41,224 nucleotides of DNA from Candidatus Calescibacterium nevadense OTU 1 (lineage in GTDB: Bacteria > Calescibacteriota > Calescibacteriia > Calescibacteriales > Calescibacteriaceae), in the NCBI GenBank assembly GCA_000494225.1, contig AWOA01000020.1, forward strand, positions 12,445 to 53,668, read 5' to 3'. Both the position numbers and the translations under genes were made by a program. Shown here piece after piece: positions 1 to 9,057 of the stretch. How positions within the stretch are numbered: position 1 is the first letter of the stretch; every line of letters starts with the position of its first letter. Below the pieces are notes generated by a model. The model saw only the letters and a list, made by a program, of their open reading frames with translations. It ran no database searches and was not told the DNA's origin.

Positions 1-182
1 TAGCCTATTTTGATTTTTATTCCTTATGTATAATACTGGATAGAAGCAATTTTATGATTAGTATTTTAAATTTTAATCTTTAATAATATTTTAAAATATT
101 TTAGTTGAAAAATGCTCTGGAAAGCATTTTTTACAAAAAAGCGATTAAATTAAATTTTATGATTATTTGGAGGAGTAAAAGG

Positions 183-761
183 ATGAGAAGAAAGTGTTAT
201 TTGGCGTTTCTTTCATCTGTTTCTTTTTTGATTGTTTTCGGGTTTTTACTAAATGGGTGTGGGAAAAAACCGCCTGATTGGGTTACAAAGGGTGCGGCAG
301 CATTCTCCCCGAAGGAGAAAAAACTATATGGAGTTGGAGTATCTGAGCTTTCTCCGAACGAAGCTATGACAAGGGTAAGATGTGATACTCGAGCTCGTGC
401 GGATCTCGCAAGAGTCCTTGACTCCTATGTTGCCTCACTTATAACGGACTTTATGGAGGAACACAAAGATTACTTTAATAAAGATGCAGAAGGTTCAGAT
501 GAATTCACTCAGATCGTAATAAAATCTACGACGGAAGCTACACTCATAGGTTCAAAAGTAATAGATAGATATATAGATGAAAAGAGGAAGGTTATGTATT
601 GTCTGGTTGAGCTTGAAATAGATAATGTACTTCAAGAAGCTTTCAGTAAGATGAAAGAAGCTGCAAGACAAAAACATAGAGCCATCGTCAAGGAACGCTC
701 AGAAGAGATGCTCCAAAAATTAGACGAGGAACTTAAAAAGAGAACAGAAAGAGGCTACTGA
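183..761 (+). CDS. LPP20-like lipoprotein
   Basis: Predicted outer-membrane lipoprotein of 192 residues. I start it at the ATG at 183 because a clear GGAGGAG ribosome site lies at 169-175; an upstream in-frame start at 105 would bury the signal peptide. The signal peptide has a positive N-terminus (MRRK), a hydrophobic core and a lipobox LLNGC with the lipidated Cys at about residue 26, followed by GKKPPDWV, which resembles the mature start of LPP20-type lipoproteins. The middle (GVGVSELSPNEAM...RADLARVL) fits the LPP20 fold; the last 45 residues are a charged helix likely to form a coiled coil. Function beyond envelope location is unknown. Confidence 0.75.
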   Translation: MRRKCYLAFLSSVSFLIVFGFLLNGCGKKPPDWVTKGAAAFSPKEKKLYGVGVSELSPNEAMTRVRCDTRARADLARVLDSYVASLITDFMEEHKDYFNKDAEGSDEFTQIVIKSTTEATLIGSKVIDRYIDEKRKVMYCLVELEIDNVLQEAFSKMKEAARQKHRAIVKERSEEMLQKLDEELKKRTERGY

Positions 762-829
762 TAAATAAACTGATAAATAATTAAAGCAAGTAGGAATAAA
801 AAGAAAGATTATCAAATAATGAAAGCTTT

Positions 830-1642
830 TTATCTATAAATTATTCTTTCAGAAAGTATAATTTGCCCTGTAAGGTTAAAGAAGACAGAAAGAAATGTTA
901 GAGCAAGTCCGGGATATATTACGAGTTCAGGATTTGTTAAAATAAAATCTATCTCATCAGCTATTATTGCACCCAAAGAAAGAGATCGAGCTGGGCGAAG
1001 CCCTAAAAATCCAAGTCCTCCTTCTGCTAGTATAAAAGCTGAGATTGAGAACATAAGTTGAGTCAAAGTTGCCGGTAGAACAAAAGGGAAAATATACTTT
1101 GCAAGAATTTCTTTTGTCCCTAATCCTATTACCTTTGCTGAAATAACAAATTCTGCATCCTTTATTCTCATAGTTTCTGTTCTTGCAAGTCTTGCAAAAG
1201 ATGTCCATCCAAATAGACTTAAAGATATGATTATCTTCTCATCCCCTTCTCCCCATAAAGCAACGATGAATATTACGAAAATAAGGGAGGGAAATCCTTG
1301 AAAGAATTCTATTGTTCTGCTTATTAAAGTGTCATATATTCCCCCGAAGTATCCAGCAATCATCCCAAGACTCATACCTAAAATAAAGCATATAGCAGAA
1401 GTTATGGAGGCTATTTTCAGGGATGTAAGAATTCCGCCTCCTATCATGCAAGCTATGTCTTGACCCAGTTCATTTGTCCCCAAAATAAAATCTAAAGACG
1501 GTTTGAGAAAGTTATTTTCTATATCTATTTCATAAGGCGAGCATCCAGAAATTAAGTAATATATAAGGAGAGAAAATGGATATACCAAAAATATAAACGG
1601 AAGAACTATTTTTGTTTTGAGCGAAGTTTTTGTTTCTCTCAT
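830..1642 (-). CDS. Dipeptide/oligopeptide ABC transporter permease (DppC/OppC type)
   Basis: Inner-membrane permease subunit of a peptide or nickel-type ABC importer, 270 residues. It has an N-terminal membrane helix (about residues 11-31), the family motif GTNELGQDIACMIGGG (canonical GTDELGRDxxSRxxxGxRxSL), four or five further helices, and the EAA loop that contacts the ATPase (EFVISAKVIGLGTKEI, about residues 163-178). The end (EGGLGFLGL) is typical of DppC. No partner permease, ATPase or binding protein is adjacent; an OppD-type ATPase lies 17 kb away at 18775. It is transcribed divergently from gcvH. Substrate cannot be told from this subunit. Confidence 0.88.
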   Translation of the reverse strand: MRETKTSLKTKIVLPFIFLVYPFSLLIYYLISGCSPYEIDIENNFLKPSLDFILGTNELGQDIACMIGGGILTSLKIASITSAICFILGMSLGMIAGYFGGIYDTLISRTIEFFQGFPSLIFVIFIVALWGEGDEKIIISLSLFGWTSFARLARTETMRIKDAEFVISAKVIGLGTKEILAKYIFPFVLPATLTQLMFSISAFILAEGGLGFLGLRPARSLSLGAIIADEIDFILTNPELVIYPGLALTFLSVFFNLTGQIILSERIIYR

Positions 1643-1718
1643 AGTTAAAATAGAATATTTAGTTCCTGGGTATCATGAGTTCAAAAAAATTGTTGAATTA
1701 TAAAAAATCTAATACATT

Positions 1719-1733
1719 TATAATTTATTCGTA
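1719..1733 (+). promoter_or_regulatory. Putative -10 box and leaderless start of gcvH
   Basis: A perfect TATAAT lies at 1719-1724 and ends 8 bases before the gcvH ATG at 1733, with no Shine-Dalgarno sequence between them. Transcription would start about at the ATG, giving a leaderless mRNA. No good -35 is visible (TTGAAT at 1693-1698 gives a 20-base spacer). The call rests on spacing only. Confidence 0.35.
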
Positions 1734-2134
1734 TGCCAAAGTATCAGATACCTTCGGACCTTATGTACACTGAGGAGCATGAGTGGGTCAGAATGATTGA
1801 TGATATTTCTGTTTGTGGAATAACAGATTATGCTCAAAAAAGTTTATCTGACATAATATTCGTTGAACTACCAGAGGTAGGGAAAATTGTAAATAAGGGG
1901 GATGTTGTGTGTACGATTGAATCTGTAAAAGCAGTTTCAGATGTATTTTCGCCTGTATCAGGAGAAATAATAGAGGTTAATAAACAGCTTGAAAAAGAAC
2001 CATCATTTATAAATAAATCACCTTATGGTGAAGGGTGGATTTTCAAATTAAAGGTTTCGGATAAAGATTTCTCTCACTTACTTACAGCTGAAAAATATTT
2101 AGAGCTTCTGCAAAAAATAGAAGAAGGAAGGTAG
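1733..2134 (+). CDS. gcvH: Glycine cleavage system H protein
   Basis: Lipoyl carrier protein of the glycine cleavage complex, shuttling the aminomethyl group between the P, T and L proteins in the cytosol. The 133 residues match the usual family length. Family signatures are YTEEHEWVR near the N-terminus, GITDYAQ, and the lipoylation site ESVKAVSDV with Lys66. The C-terminus (SPYGEGWIFKLK) is also typical. No gcvT, gcvP or lpd gene is nearby, so it may be a dispersed gcs gene or a stand-alone GcvH used in lipoate relay. There is no Shine-Dalgarno. Confidence 0.95.
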   Translation: MPKYQIPSDLMYTEEHEWVRMIDDISVCGITDYAQKSLSDIIFVELPEVGKIVNKGDVVCTIESVKAVSDVFSPVSGEIIEVNKQLEKEPSFINKSPYGEGWIFKLKVSDKDFSHLLTAEKYLELLQKIEEGR

Positions 2135-2144
2135 GTTTAGCTTT

Positions 2145-2760
2145 TTAATTTTGTTTTTTTGTTTTCAAATACACTGTTCTTATTGGAAACGGAATTTCTA
2201 TTCCTTATTCGTGAAGTCTTTTTATAAACTCTTGAATGTTAATACGATGAAAAGAATATTCTTTTGCTCTCATAATAACTGTGAAGTTTATGCTGAGATC
2301 TCCAAAAGTATGTAGGTGTATAAGAGGTTCAAAATCTCCTGTGCCTTCCTCTACTTTTTTTATAACTTCTTTTGCAACTTCTTTCGTAATTTGTTCAACA
2401 TTTTTTGAGATCGCTCCGATAGATTATCACAACATTTATAGTTACTGCGAGTTCTTTATATGGCATGCTAAGATTTGTTATTGATGAGTTTATTATCTTT
2501 GAATCTGGAATGAAAATTATGTTGTTCTGCAAAGTTAAGATAATTTTGTCCCTCCAATTTATACCAACAACATAGCTCTCTTCTCCGGAGTAAAGTTTTA
2601 TATAGTCTCCATGTCCTATTTGCTTTGAAGCTAAAATTTGTAGTCCAGCAAAAAGGTTTGATAATGCATTCTGTAAGGCAAGAGAGCATCTAAATCCACC
2701 TACTCCACAAAGTCGTCAGGATAGGAGCAATTGATATCCCTAAAAATTGAAGAATTACCC
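2145..2760 (-). pseudogene. Decayed MscS-family mechanosensitive channel
   Basis: Reading the minus strand across frames recovers the MscS core. It begins VILQFLGISIAPILTTL, then after a frame change near 2710 CGVGGFRCSLALQNALSNLF and AGLQILASKQIGHGDYIKL. The beta domain VVGINWRDKIILTLQNN and IIFIPDSKIINSSITNLSMP follows. Near the T6 run at 2401-2406 the frame shifts again to VEQITKEVAKEVIKKVEEG and continues to the family C-terminus GIEIPFPIRTVYLKTK, interrupted by an in-frame TAA at 2205-2207. At least two frameshifts and one nonsense codon make it non-functional. The N-terminal membrane helices are missing or unrecognisable. Confidence 0.8.
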
Positions 2761-3050
2761 TAAAATTACAAAACCAAAAGTATAATGGAGTTCCTCAGAG
2801 AATTTATGAAAACTTTAAGTTAAGCAAAATTTGATTCTTTTATAGAGATTCTTTTATAGATTTTGAAATGCGATTTAGGACTATGATTCCGAAATATTGA
2901 TTTGGTTTTTTCTTTTTATTTTATTTTTTATGATTTTTCTTCTCGTGAATTTAGGAATTCTAATATTTTTTCAAGGTTTTATATTTTTTGTTTTGTTTCC
3001 AATTTTTTAATTTGTATTCTTCATTTTTGAAAAGGAGGTATGATAATTTT
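2761..3050. other. Intergenic AT-rich stretch before galU
   Basis: About 290 bases with no credible ORF, hairpin or RNA gene. It may contain the unrecognisable 5' end of the MscS relic (minus strand) and the galU leader. A Shine-Dalgarno AAGGAGG at 3032-3038 belongs to galU. Confidence 0.5.
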
Positions 3051-3923
3051 ATGGAAGTTAGTAACGGTAGTAGTGATGTGAAGGTAGCGGTTATACCTGC
3101 TGCTGGGTTTGGAACGAGATTGCTTCCTGCTACCAAAGTTGTTTCAAAGGAGCTTCTTCCTATATATGATAGACCAGCTATACATATCGTTGTGTCTGAA
3201 TGTGTAAGAGCAGGAATAAGAGAAATAATACTTGTTCTCTCTCGCAGAAAGATGGATATTTTGAGATATTTTGAAAAAGATCAAGAACTTGAAAGCTTTC
3301 TCGAAGAGAAGGGGAAGAGAAACCTTTTATCGTCACTTGAAATTTTCAGAGATATAAAAATTGATTATGTTATTCAGGAAAGGCAGAACGGGTTAGGAGA
3401 TGCTGTTTTGTGTGCAAGGGAAAAGGTTGGTCAGAGAAACTTTGCGGTTTTACTTCCTGATGATATATATATACCGTCGGATGGGCGTCCGGCTATTTCT
3501 ATTTTAATTGATAAATTTTTAGAGCTTTGGCGGAAAGGAGAAATAAATCCGAAAGCAATTTTATTATTAAGAAATGTTCAGAAAGAGAAAGTTAGAAATT
3601 ACGGTATTGCTTATATTAAAAAAAGGATAGGAAATTTGTTAATTGTAGGTGGTATTGTAGAGAAACCGGAACCTGAACTTGCACCATCTCAGTTTGCTAT
3701 TGTTGGAAGATATGTTTTTTCGCCAGAAATATTTGATTGGATACAAAAAGAGAAACCTGATGACAAAGGTGAAATTCAACTTGCGGGTGCTATTGGAAAT
3801 TGTTCATATTCTGATACTGTTTTGGGTATATCGGTGAAAGGAAAGTGGTTGGATATAGGAAATCCACAAGGGTATGTAAAAGCTAATATGTTTTTTGCAA
3901 AGAATAAAAGATTTCTTTATTGA
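3051..3923 (+). CDS. galU: UTP--glucose-1-phosphate uridylyltransferase
   Basis: Makes UDP-glucose from UTP and glucose-1-phosphate for envelope polysaccharides. The 290-residue length fits the family. The nucleotidyl-transferase signature AVIPAAGFGTRLLPATKVV followed by SKELLPIYDRPAIHIVV is near-canonical, with the metal and sugar loop LLPDDIYI in the middle and GKWLDIGNPQGYVKA at the C-terminus. I start it at ATG 3051, downstream of AAGGAGG at 3032-3038 (12-base spacer); an ORF start at 2988 would add non-homologous residues. It is followed by panE, with no functional link apparent. Confidence 0.93.
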   Translation: MEVSNGSSDVKVAVIPAAGFGTRLLPATKVVSKELLPIYDRPAIHIVVSECVRAGIREIILVLSRRKMDILRYFEKDQELESFLEEKGKRNLLSSLEIFRDIKIDYVIQERQNGLGDAVLCAREKVGQRNFAVLLPDDIYIPSDGRPAISILIDKFLELWRKGEINPKAILLLRNVQKEKVRNYGIAYIKKRIGNLLIVGGIVEKPEPELAPSQFAIVGRYVFSPEIFDWIQKEKPDDKGEIQLAGAIGNCSYSDTVLGISVKGKWLDIGNPQGYVKANMFFAKNKRFLY

Positions 3924-3987
3924 TTTTCTTGTTTATTTATTTTTTTTGATATAACAAAATCTTTTTTCAAGAGTAATTTTAGATGAT

Positions 3988-4932
3988 ATGAAGTTCCTGA
4001 TTTTTGGGGCAGGTGCCATAGGTTCTGCTATCGGTTCAAAACTTTCACTTGCAGGTCATCAGGTACATCTTCTTGGAAGAAAAGAGCATATTAGTGCGAT
4101 TCAAAAAAACGGTCTCGATATAGATGGAATATGGGGGAAATATAATGTAAGGAATTTTTATTTGCATACTGAACCTCCTCAAAATTCTTTTTACGATGCT
4201 GTTTTTATAACTGTGAAAACTTTTTCTACAGAGGAAGCAGGTAAGATAATTTCCCAAAGCAAGATTAAGGCTAAAATTTTCATATCTGCTCAAAATGGAT
4301 TGGGAAATTATGAGATTCTTTCAGATTATATAAAGCCAGTTGCTTGTGCAAGGGTTATTTTTGGTGTTGTTTTCAATTCTCCCGGAAAAATAAACATTAC
4401 AGTTTGGGGAGGACCTATCCTTTTGGGTTTCTGGGAGAAAAATTATGATCAAGATTTGAGAAAATTTTTGATTGAAATTTCTGAAGTTTTATCGGAAGCT
4501 GGGTTACCATCTGAGTTCTGTGAAGATATAAGAACTCCGATATGGGAGAAGGCTATTTATAATTCTGCATTAAATCCTTTGAGTGTAATTTTGAATTCAA
4601 CTTATGGAGAAGTTGTAGAGAATGAGTTCTCTTGTGCTATTGCAAAAGAGATAATATCCGAAGGAGTTTATGTTGGTAAAATGGAGGGAGCAAATCTAAC
4701 TGAAAATTTTTTTGATTATTTTATACAAAAGCTTGTGCCACCAACGCGGTCTCATATTTCAAGTATGATTCAGGATATAAATTTGAGGGGAAAAACGGAG
4801 ATTGATTCTATGTGTGGAGCTATTGTGAAATATGGTTTAAAACACAATTTCTTTCCAAAGGTTAATTTCACGATGTGGAATTTGCTCAAATCAATAGAAA
4901 AAATGAAGGCTAAAAACAAAGGATTTTTTTAG
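3988..4932 (+). CDS. panE: 2-dehydropantoate 2-reductase (ketopantoate reductase)
   Basis: NADPH-dependent reduction of ketopantoate to pantoate in pantothenate/CoA synthesis. An N-terminal Rossmann domain opens with GAGAIG at residues 7-12. The ApbA C-terminal helical domain carries the WEKAIYNSALNPLS segment that holds the catalytic Lys and the substrate Asn in this family. Its 314 residues match family length. The stop codon overlaps the convergent comEC stop by 4 bases. ApbA-family paralogues can act on other 2-keto acids, so pantoate is the likely rather than proven product. Confidence 0.85.
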   Translation: MKFLIFGAGAIGSAIGSKLSLAGHQVHLLGRKEHISAIQKNGLDIDGIWGKYNVRNFYLHTEPPQNSFYDAVFITVKTFSTEEAGKIISQSKIKAKIFISAQNGLGNYEILSDYIKPVACARVIFGVVFNSPGKINITVWGGPILLGFWEKNYDQDLRKFLIEISEVLSEAGLPSEFCEDIRTPIWEKAIYNSALNPLSVILNSTYGEVVENEFSCAIAKEIISEGVYVGKMEGANLTENFFDYFIQKLVPPTRSHISSMIQDINLRGKTEIDSMCGAIVKYGLKHNFFPKVNFTMWNLLKSIEKMKAKNKGFF

Positions 4933-6677
4933 AATATGCATTTCTCATCTTCTTTGTTTTCATCTTTACACAAATTTACTTTTCCCTCTATTTCTTCTAT
5001 GTTTATATCTTTGAATTTTGGACTGTTGCATACGGTAATACATCTGATATCTTTCTTTTTTCTATCTATTACTTTCTGAATGGCATCTCTTGCTTTCAAG
5101 TTTTCTCTCAAGGGAATAAAATAAATTTCTTTTTTACCTTCTTCTGATGTCATTTCCTTTACAACAATATGTCCTATTGTATATTTTCTTTCTTTTGATA
5201 AATAGTGAAAAGTTATAGGAAGAAGAATGAAAGATAAAGATAAAATTGTGAAAAAAAACTTTGTTCTTTTTATTGAAAGAAAAAATAGAAAAATTAAGAG
5301 AATGGCTAATTCTGGTGGAAAATTTACCTTCGGATAGAAAACAAAAGGTTCGACAACCGAAGAAAAAATCTCTGTTAAAATTGAAGAAATTTTTACGAGT
5401 AGAGATGATATATAGAAAAGAAAAAAACCAATAGGTTCAAAAAGAAATCCGGAGATTAGACCAAATACTCCGAGTGTTATGACAACAGAGAATATAGGTA
5501 CGAATATAAGGTTTGCCACTGGTGATATCAAAGAGATAGGAAGACCAGTTGATATCGATATTGGAAGAGTTCCTAATGAGGCGATCAAAGATGTAGTAAA
5601 AAGTAAATTCAGTTTCCCCTTTGCTTTTGGTGTAAAAACTATGAGAAAAAGGACAGATGAAAAAGATAGAAGAAAAGATATGTCCCAAAGGTCAAATGGG
5701 TTAAAAAGTAAAATGAAAAATCCGGAGGCAAAGAGAGAGTTTAGTAAAGAATATGGTTTTTTAGCTATCAGAGATAATGAAAAAATTGAACTCATTATAA
5801 ATGCCCGGATTGCTGGTTTCGTCATACCACTTATGAAAAGAAAGAAAACTTGTAAAATCAAGGAGAAAAAAGCCTTTATTATGTACGGTTGTATTATGAG
5901 CTTTGTATATCTTAAAATTAACCAAGATACAGATTGACCTATAAAATAGCCTACAAGGGCTATTGTTGCAAAGTGAGAGCCAGATATTGCTATCACATGA
6001 ACAACTCCAAGTTTTGCGAAATCTAAAATTATTTTTTCATTCTCGTTTTCGTTTGTCCCGAATATTGTTGCTTCAAGAATATACCACTCATCAGTTTTTT
6101 CTTTTCCAGTGATCAAGATTTCTTTGCTTTTCTTTCTGATTTTGCTCAGAAATTTTTCTATTCCTTTGTTTTCTATTTTTCTGAAAAAAATGATACCTTG
6201 GCATAGGTACCATCCATTTTTTAGTTTTTTCACTTTTTTGCACCCTAATATTGTTCTGTCAAAAACATCAAATTCTTCTTTTTCTTTTATTAGATCACGC
6301 TGGATTCTTATGTATGAGGCACTTTTTTGCCAATCTGAGTCAAAATCTTTTTTCACATATTCTGATTGAATTATAAAAGAATTTGGAGTCAGATTTACGA
6401 TTTTACCTACTATGAATTTTCCCGATCTATCTTTTTCCATAGAAGAAACGAGAAAAAGAAAAGAAGTAATGAATACAACTATTGAAATCTCAAATTTTCT
6501 CGTTATTAGAAAAAATATGATGGAAATAAGCAATATAGCTGAAAGAGCTATTATAAAATCTTCTGATATTTTCCAGATTTCAATACCTATGATAGCCGAA
6601 GTAAACGGTACTATGAATGGGTATTTTAAGTTCAATTTATAAAATTGTTCTCTTGATTTTGCTGTTATATCTAACAT
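4929..6677 (-). CDS. comEC: ComEC/Rec2-family DNA uptake channel, no metallo-beta-lactamase domain
   Basis: Inner-membrane channel that moves single-stranded DNA into the cytoplasm during transformation. The 582 residues include two N-terminal membrane helices, a soluble DUF4131-like region, and the Competence domain, recognised by VVHVIAISGSHFATIALVGY (canonical HxxAISGxH), and about nine further helices. The typical C-terminal metallo-beta-lactamase-like domain is absent: after the last helix only about 80 charged residues remain, ending in a D/E/K/N-rich tail. A dprA gene (27.6-28.8 kb) and radA are also in the window. The gene is convergent with panE. Confidence 0.85.
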   Translation of the reverse strand: MLDITAKSREQFYKLNLKYPFIVPFTSAIIGIEIWKISEDFIIALSAILLISIIFFLITRKFEISIVVFITSFLFLVSSMEKDRSGKFIVGKIVNLTPNSFIIQSEYVKKDFDSDWQKSASYIRIQRDLIKEKEEFDVFDRTILGCKKVKKLKNGWYLCQGIIFFRKIENKGIEKFLSKIRKKSKEILITGKEKTDEWYILEATIFGTNENENEKIILDFAKLGVVHVIAISGSHFATIALVGYFIGQSVSWLILRYTKLIIQPYIIKAFFSLILQVFFLFISGMTKPAIRAFIMSSIFSLSLIAKKPYSLLNSLFASGFFILLFNPFDLWDISFLLSFSSVLFLIVFTPKAKGKLNLLFTTSLIASLGTLPISISTGLPISLISPVANLIFVPIFSVVITLGVFGLISGFLFEPIGFFLFYISSLLVKISSILTEIFSSVVEPFVFYPKVNFPPELAILLIFLFFLSIKRTKFFFTILSLSFILLPITFHYLSKERKYTIGHIVVKEMTSEEGKKEIYFIPLRENLKARDAIQKVIDRKKKDIRCITVCNSPKFKDINIEEIEGKVNLCKDENKEDEKCIF

Positions 6678-6797
6678 ACTTATTTCTTTTGTTTAGTATT
6701 AATTTTTTGTCAGGTATAAATCTTATTGTAATTTGAATAATGAAGTTTAACTTCTGAATATTGAAATTTACTGCTCTGAATGATTTAATTTTGAGAA

Positions 6798-7496
6798 ATG
6801 GAACAAGATTTTGTAAAGAAAAAGATAGATTTCTCAAAGGGGCTTATTCCTACTATTGTTTTAGATAGAGCAACAGGGAAAGTTCTCATGCTTGCCTTCT
6901 CTTCTCCAGAATCTTTAAAACTAACATTTGAGAAGAAATTAGCACATTTTTTTTCTCGTGAGAGACAGAAGATATGGCTCAAGGGTGAGCAAAGCGGAAA
7001 CATAATGAAGGTCTCTCATATCTTTTCAGATTGTGATTCAGATTCACTTATTTTTATTGTTGAGCCGCAGGGGCCATCTTGTCATACAGGGGAAAGATCT
7101 TGTTTTTTTGATAAGGTTCAAAACTTTGACGGAGAAAACATAGAAGTTCAAAGGTTGAATGGTAATCCATATTACGGTATATTATCTGAATTAGAAGATA
7201 TATTGAATGAAAGAAAAGATAGAGTCTTACAAGGAAATTTACCTGAAAGAAGCTATTCTTCCAGGTTATTTGTTGAAGGTTTAACAAAAATTACCGAAAA
7301 GATAAGAGAGGAAACCGAAGAGTTAATAAAGGCTTCACTTGATAGGAAGCTGGGTAAGGTGGGAGAAAAGAATTCTGTAATATGGGAATGTGCAGATGTT
7401 ATCTTTCATATTTTGGTTTTGCTTGCTGAACTTGGAGTATCTTTTGAAGATATATTGCAAGAACTTCTGAGTAGAAGAAGGGAAAAAGCGAAGTGA
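6798..7496 (+). CDS. hisIE: Bifunctional phosphoribosyl-AMP cyclohydrolase / phosphoribosyl-ATP pyrophosphatase
   Basis: Second and third steps of histidine biosynthesis. The HisI half (about residues 1-115) shows IWLKGEQSGN, the metal-binding DCDSDSLIF, and CHTGERSCFF with zinc Cys residues. The HisE half (about 130-232) shows ILNERKDR and the MazG-like helices REETEELIKASL and ECADVIFHILVLLAELGV. The fused order I-E and 232 residues are normal. No other his gene is near, so the pathway genes are dispersed here. The start at 6798 has no Shine-Dalgarno. Confidence 0.93.
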   Translation: MEQDFVKKKIDFSKGLIPTIVLDRATGKVLMLAFSSPESLKLTFEKKLAHFFSRERQKIWLKGEQSGNIMKVSHIFSDCDSDSLIFIVEPQGPSCHTGERSCFFDKVQNFDGENIEVQRLNGNPYYGILSELEDILNERKDRVLQGNLPERSYSSRLFVEGLTKITEKIREETEELIKASLDRKLGKVGEKNSVIWECADVIFHILVLLAELGVSFEDILQELLSRRREKAK

Positions 7497-7500
7497 GTCT

Positions 7501-7875
7501 TTACTGATAAATCGTCTGATCATATGGGTATCCTGCTATTTTTTCGAAAATGTCTTTGTATATTTTATCGTTTTCTTTTTCTACTTGCTTCCACAAAGTA
7601 ATTACATCAAGAAACAAAAATATGCCAATAAGACCTCCAAATGATATTCCAATGAATAGGAATGCGTTATCAAGGTTGAAGAATCCATATATTGAAAAAA
7701 TCAAGGATAGAGGCACAAACACGAGGTATATTATTCCTTCTATTGTTCTACCGATATAAAATTTGTGCAAACCTATAAACCATAGAAAAACCAAGAAAAT
7801 GTATGCTGTAAGAGTGTCTTTCCTTTTTCTTTTGAATTCTATATCTATAAGTTGCAATTTTTCACGACTTATCAT
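7501..7875 (-). CDS. TM2-domain membrane protein
   Basis: Small membrane protein of 124 residues. The TM2 signature is seen in AYIFLVFLWFIGLHKFYIGR followed by a Gly/Ile/Phe-rich second helix; the family consensus is GxHxFYxGR. A further hydrophobic segment follows, then a charged tail (WKQVEKENDKIYKDIFEKI). It ends 4 bases from the convergent hisIE. TM2 proteins are common and mostly of unknown function. Confidence 0.75.
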   Translation of the reverse strand: MISREKLQLIDIEFKRKRKDTLTAYIFLVFLWFIGLHKFYIGRTIEGIIYLVFVPLSLIFSIYGFFNLDNAFLFIGISFGGLIGIFLFLDVITLWKQVEKENDKIYKDIFEKIAGYPYDQTIYQ

Positions 7876-8014
7876 AAAAAATGAATTAATTAAGAAAAAA
7901 ATTATAGCTTTTTTAATCAGAAATTGAATTGAGAATTATTTTCATAATCTATTTTCTTCATAATTTATTTTCAAAAATATTTTTGATGAAAATTTTATAA
8001 AAAAGTTTTTATAT

Positions 8015-8506
8015 ATGGGTGATTTTGGAGATAAAAAAACGGTGAATAATTCTAAAAAGGAGGATAATTTTAAAAAGGTAAGGCATCCTGATGGTGGTTG
8101 CGTTTTTTGTGGTCAGGGATTTTATGGTTTCTTTGATGAAAAGAATAATAAATCATATTTTTATTTCACTTTTTCGCAAGATAAACATCAAGGGCCACCC
8201 GGGCATGTGCACGGAGGGGTGATAGCTATTTTTATAGATGAAGCTATGAGCTTTGCTACTGGTAACTTTTTCCCTTGTTTTTTAGGAAAGATAGAGATAT
8301 TATACAAAAAACCGGTTCCGCTCGGCATATCTTTGAGGATTGAGGGAGAAGTTGTTAGAGTTGAAGGGAGAAAAGTTTTCACAAATGGTTTTATAATACA
8401 CGAGAAGAAAAGTGGAGAAAAGGATGTGCTTATTCAGGCTTCAGGGATATATATTCGTCCGAAGGGTAGCGATGGAACGGTATCACTTTTCGTTGTAGAG
8501 GATTAA
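8015..8506 (+). CDS. PaaI/4HBT-family hotdog-fold thioesterase
   Basis: Probable acyl-CoA thioesterase of 163 residues. The hotdog core shows the family turn GHVHGGVIAIFIDEAMS (HGG motif with the Asp/Glu helix), then the beta strands IEILYKKPVPLG, RIEGEVVRVEGRKVF and VLIQASGIYI. An N-terminal CVFCGQG segment with two Cys is often seen in this subfamily of stand-alone thioesterases. The native substrate is unknown. It has no Shine-Dalgarno; a TATAAA box lies 13 bases upstream. Confidence 0.8.
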   Translation: MGDFGDKKTVNNSKKEDNFKKVRHPDGGCVFCGQGFYGFFDEKNNKSYFYFTFSQDKHQGPPGHVHGGVIAIFIDEAMSFATGNFFPCFLGKIEILYKKPVPLGISLRIEGEVVRVEGRKVFTNGFIIHEKKSGEKDVLIQASGIYIRPKGSDGTVSLFVVED

Positions 8507-8589
8507 ATTGTTTAACTTCTGAGTGTAATTTTGCATTTTTGAGAAAATAGGCAAATTTTTTTGGATTTTGTAAGTTTGAAATTTATTTT

Positions 8590-8606
8590 TATAAATTTGC
8601 GGTATA
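8590..8606 (+). promoter_or_regulatory. Putative -10 box and leaderless start of rpsP
   Basis: TATAAA at 8590-8595 is followed after 10 bases by the rpsP ATG at 8606, with no Shine-Dalgarno in between. This spacing fits a leaderless transcript. It is inferred from sequence spacing alone. Confidence 0.3.
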
Positions 8607-8872
8607 TGGTAAGAATAAGGTTGCAGAGATTTGGCAAAAAGAAAAATCCGTTTTATAGAGTCACTGTTGCAGATTCTCGCTCACCAAGAGATGGAAAGTT
8701 TATAGAAGTAATAGGACACTGGGACCCAAAAAGAAAAATTTTTGATCTCAACAAAGAAAGGTATTTATGGTGGATAAGTAAAGGTGCTCAACCAACAGAT
8801 ATAGTGCTTTCTCTTGTAAGAAATTTCAAGGTCCTTGAAGCCCAAATAGATACTAATCAGGAACAGAGATAA
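8606..8872 (+). CDS. rpsP: 30S ribosomal protein S16
   Basis: Small-subunit ribosomal protein of 88 residues, starting MVRIRLQRFGKKKNPFYR with the conserved VADSRSPRDGKFIEVIG and LWWISKGAQPTDIV segments. The ATG at 8606 gives the canonical N-terminus; the upstream in-frame codon at 8561 would add 15 unrelated residues. It is followed by khpA, a common pairing, but rimM, trmD and rplS are not here. Confidence 0.97.
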   Translation: MVRIRLQRFGKKKNPFYRVTVADSRSPRDGKFIEVIGHWDPKRKIFDLNKERYLWWISKGAQPTDIVLSLVRNFKVLEAQIDTNQEQR

Positions 8873-9057
8873 TCTAACAAATTAATCTTTATTTTTTTTG
8901 TTCCTTTTGAGCTGATGGTTCAAAATTATAAAAATTTCAGAAAATTAGGAAACTTCTATTTTGATTAACTAAAATTTTAAAGCTTTTTTAAGGTTAGAGA
9001 GATTAAATAACAAATAGAATAAAAGCTATTATTTGAAGATAAAGGAGGTGTTCAGTT

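Noticed and set aside
2281-2689. Two small ORFs (67 and 73 codons) at 2.3-2.7 kb
   Set aside because: Neither is a gene in its own frame; the meaningful reading is the frame-joined MscS relic on the minus strand.
5479-5937. Plus-strand ORF of 152 codons
   Set aside because: Lies inside comEC on the opposite strand, with no homology or ribosome site; it is a shadow.
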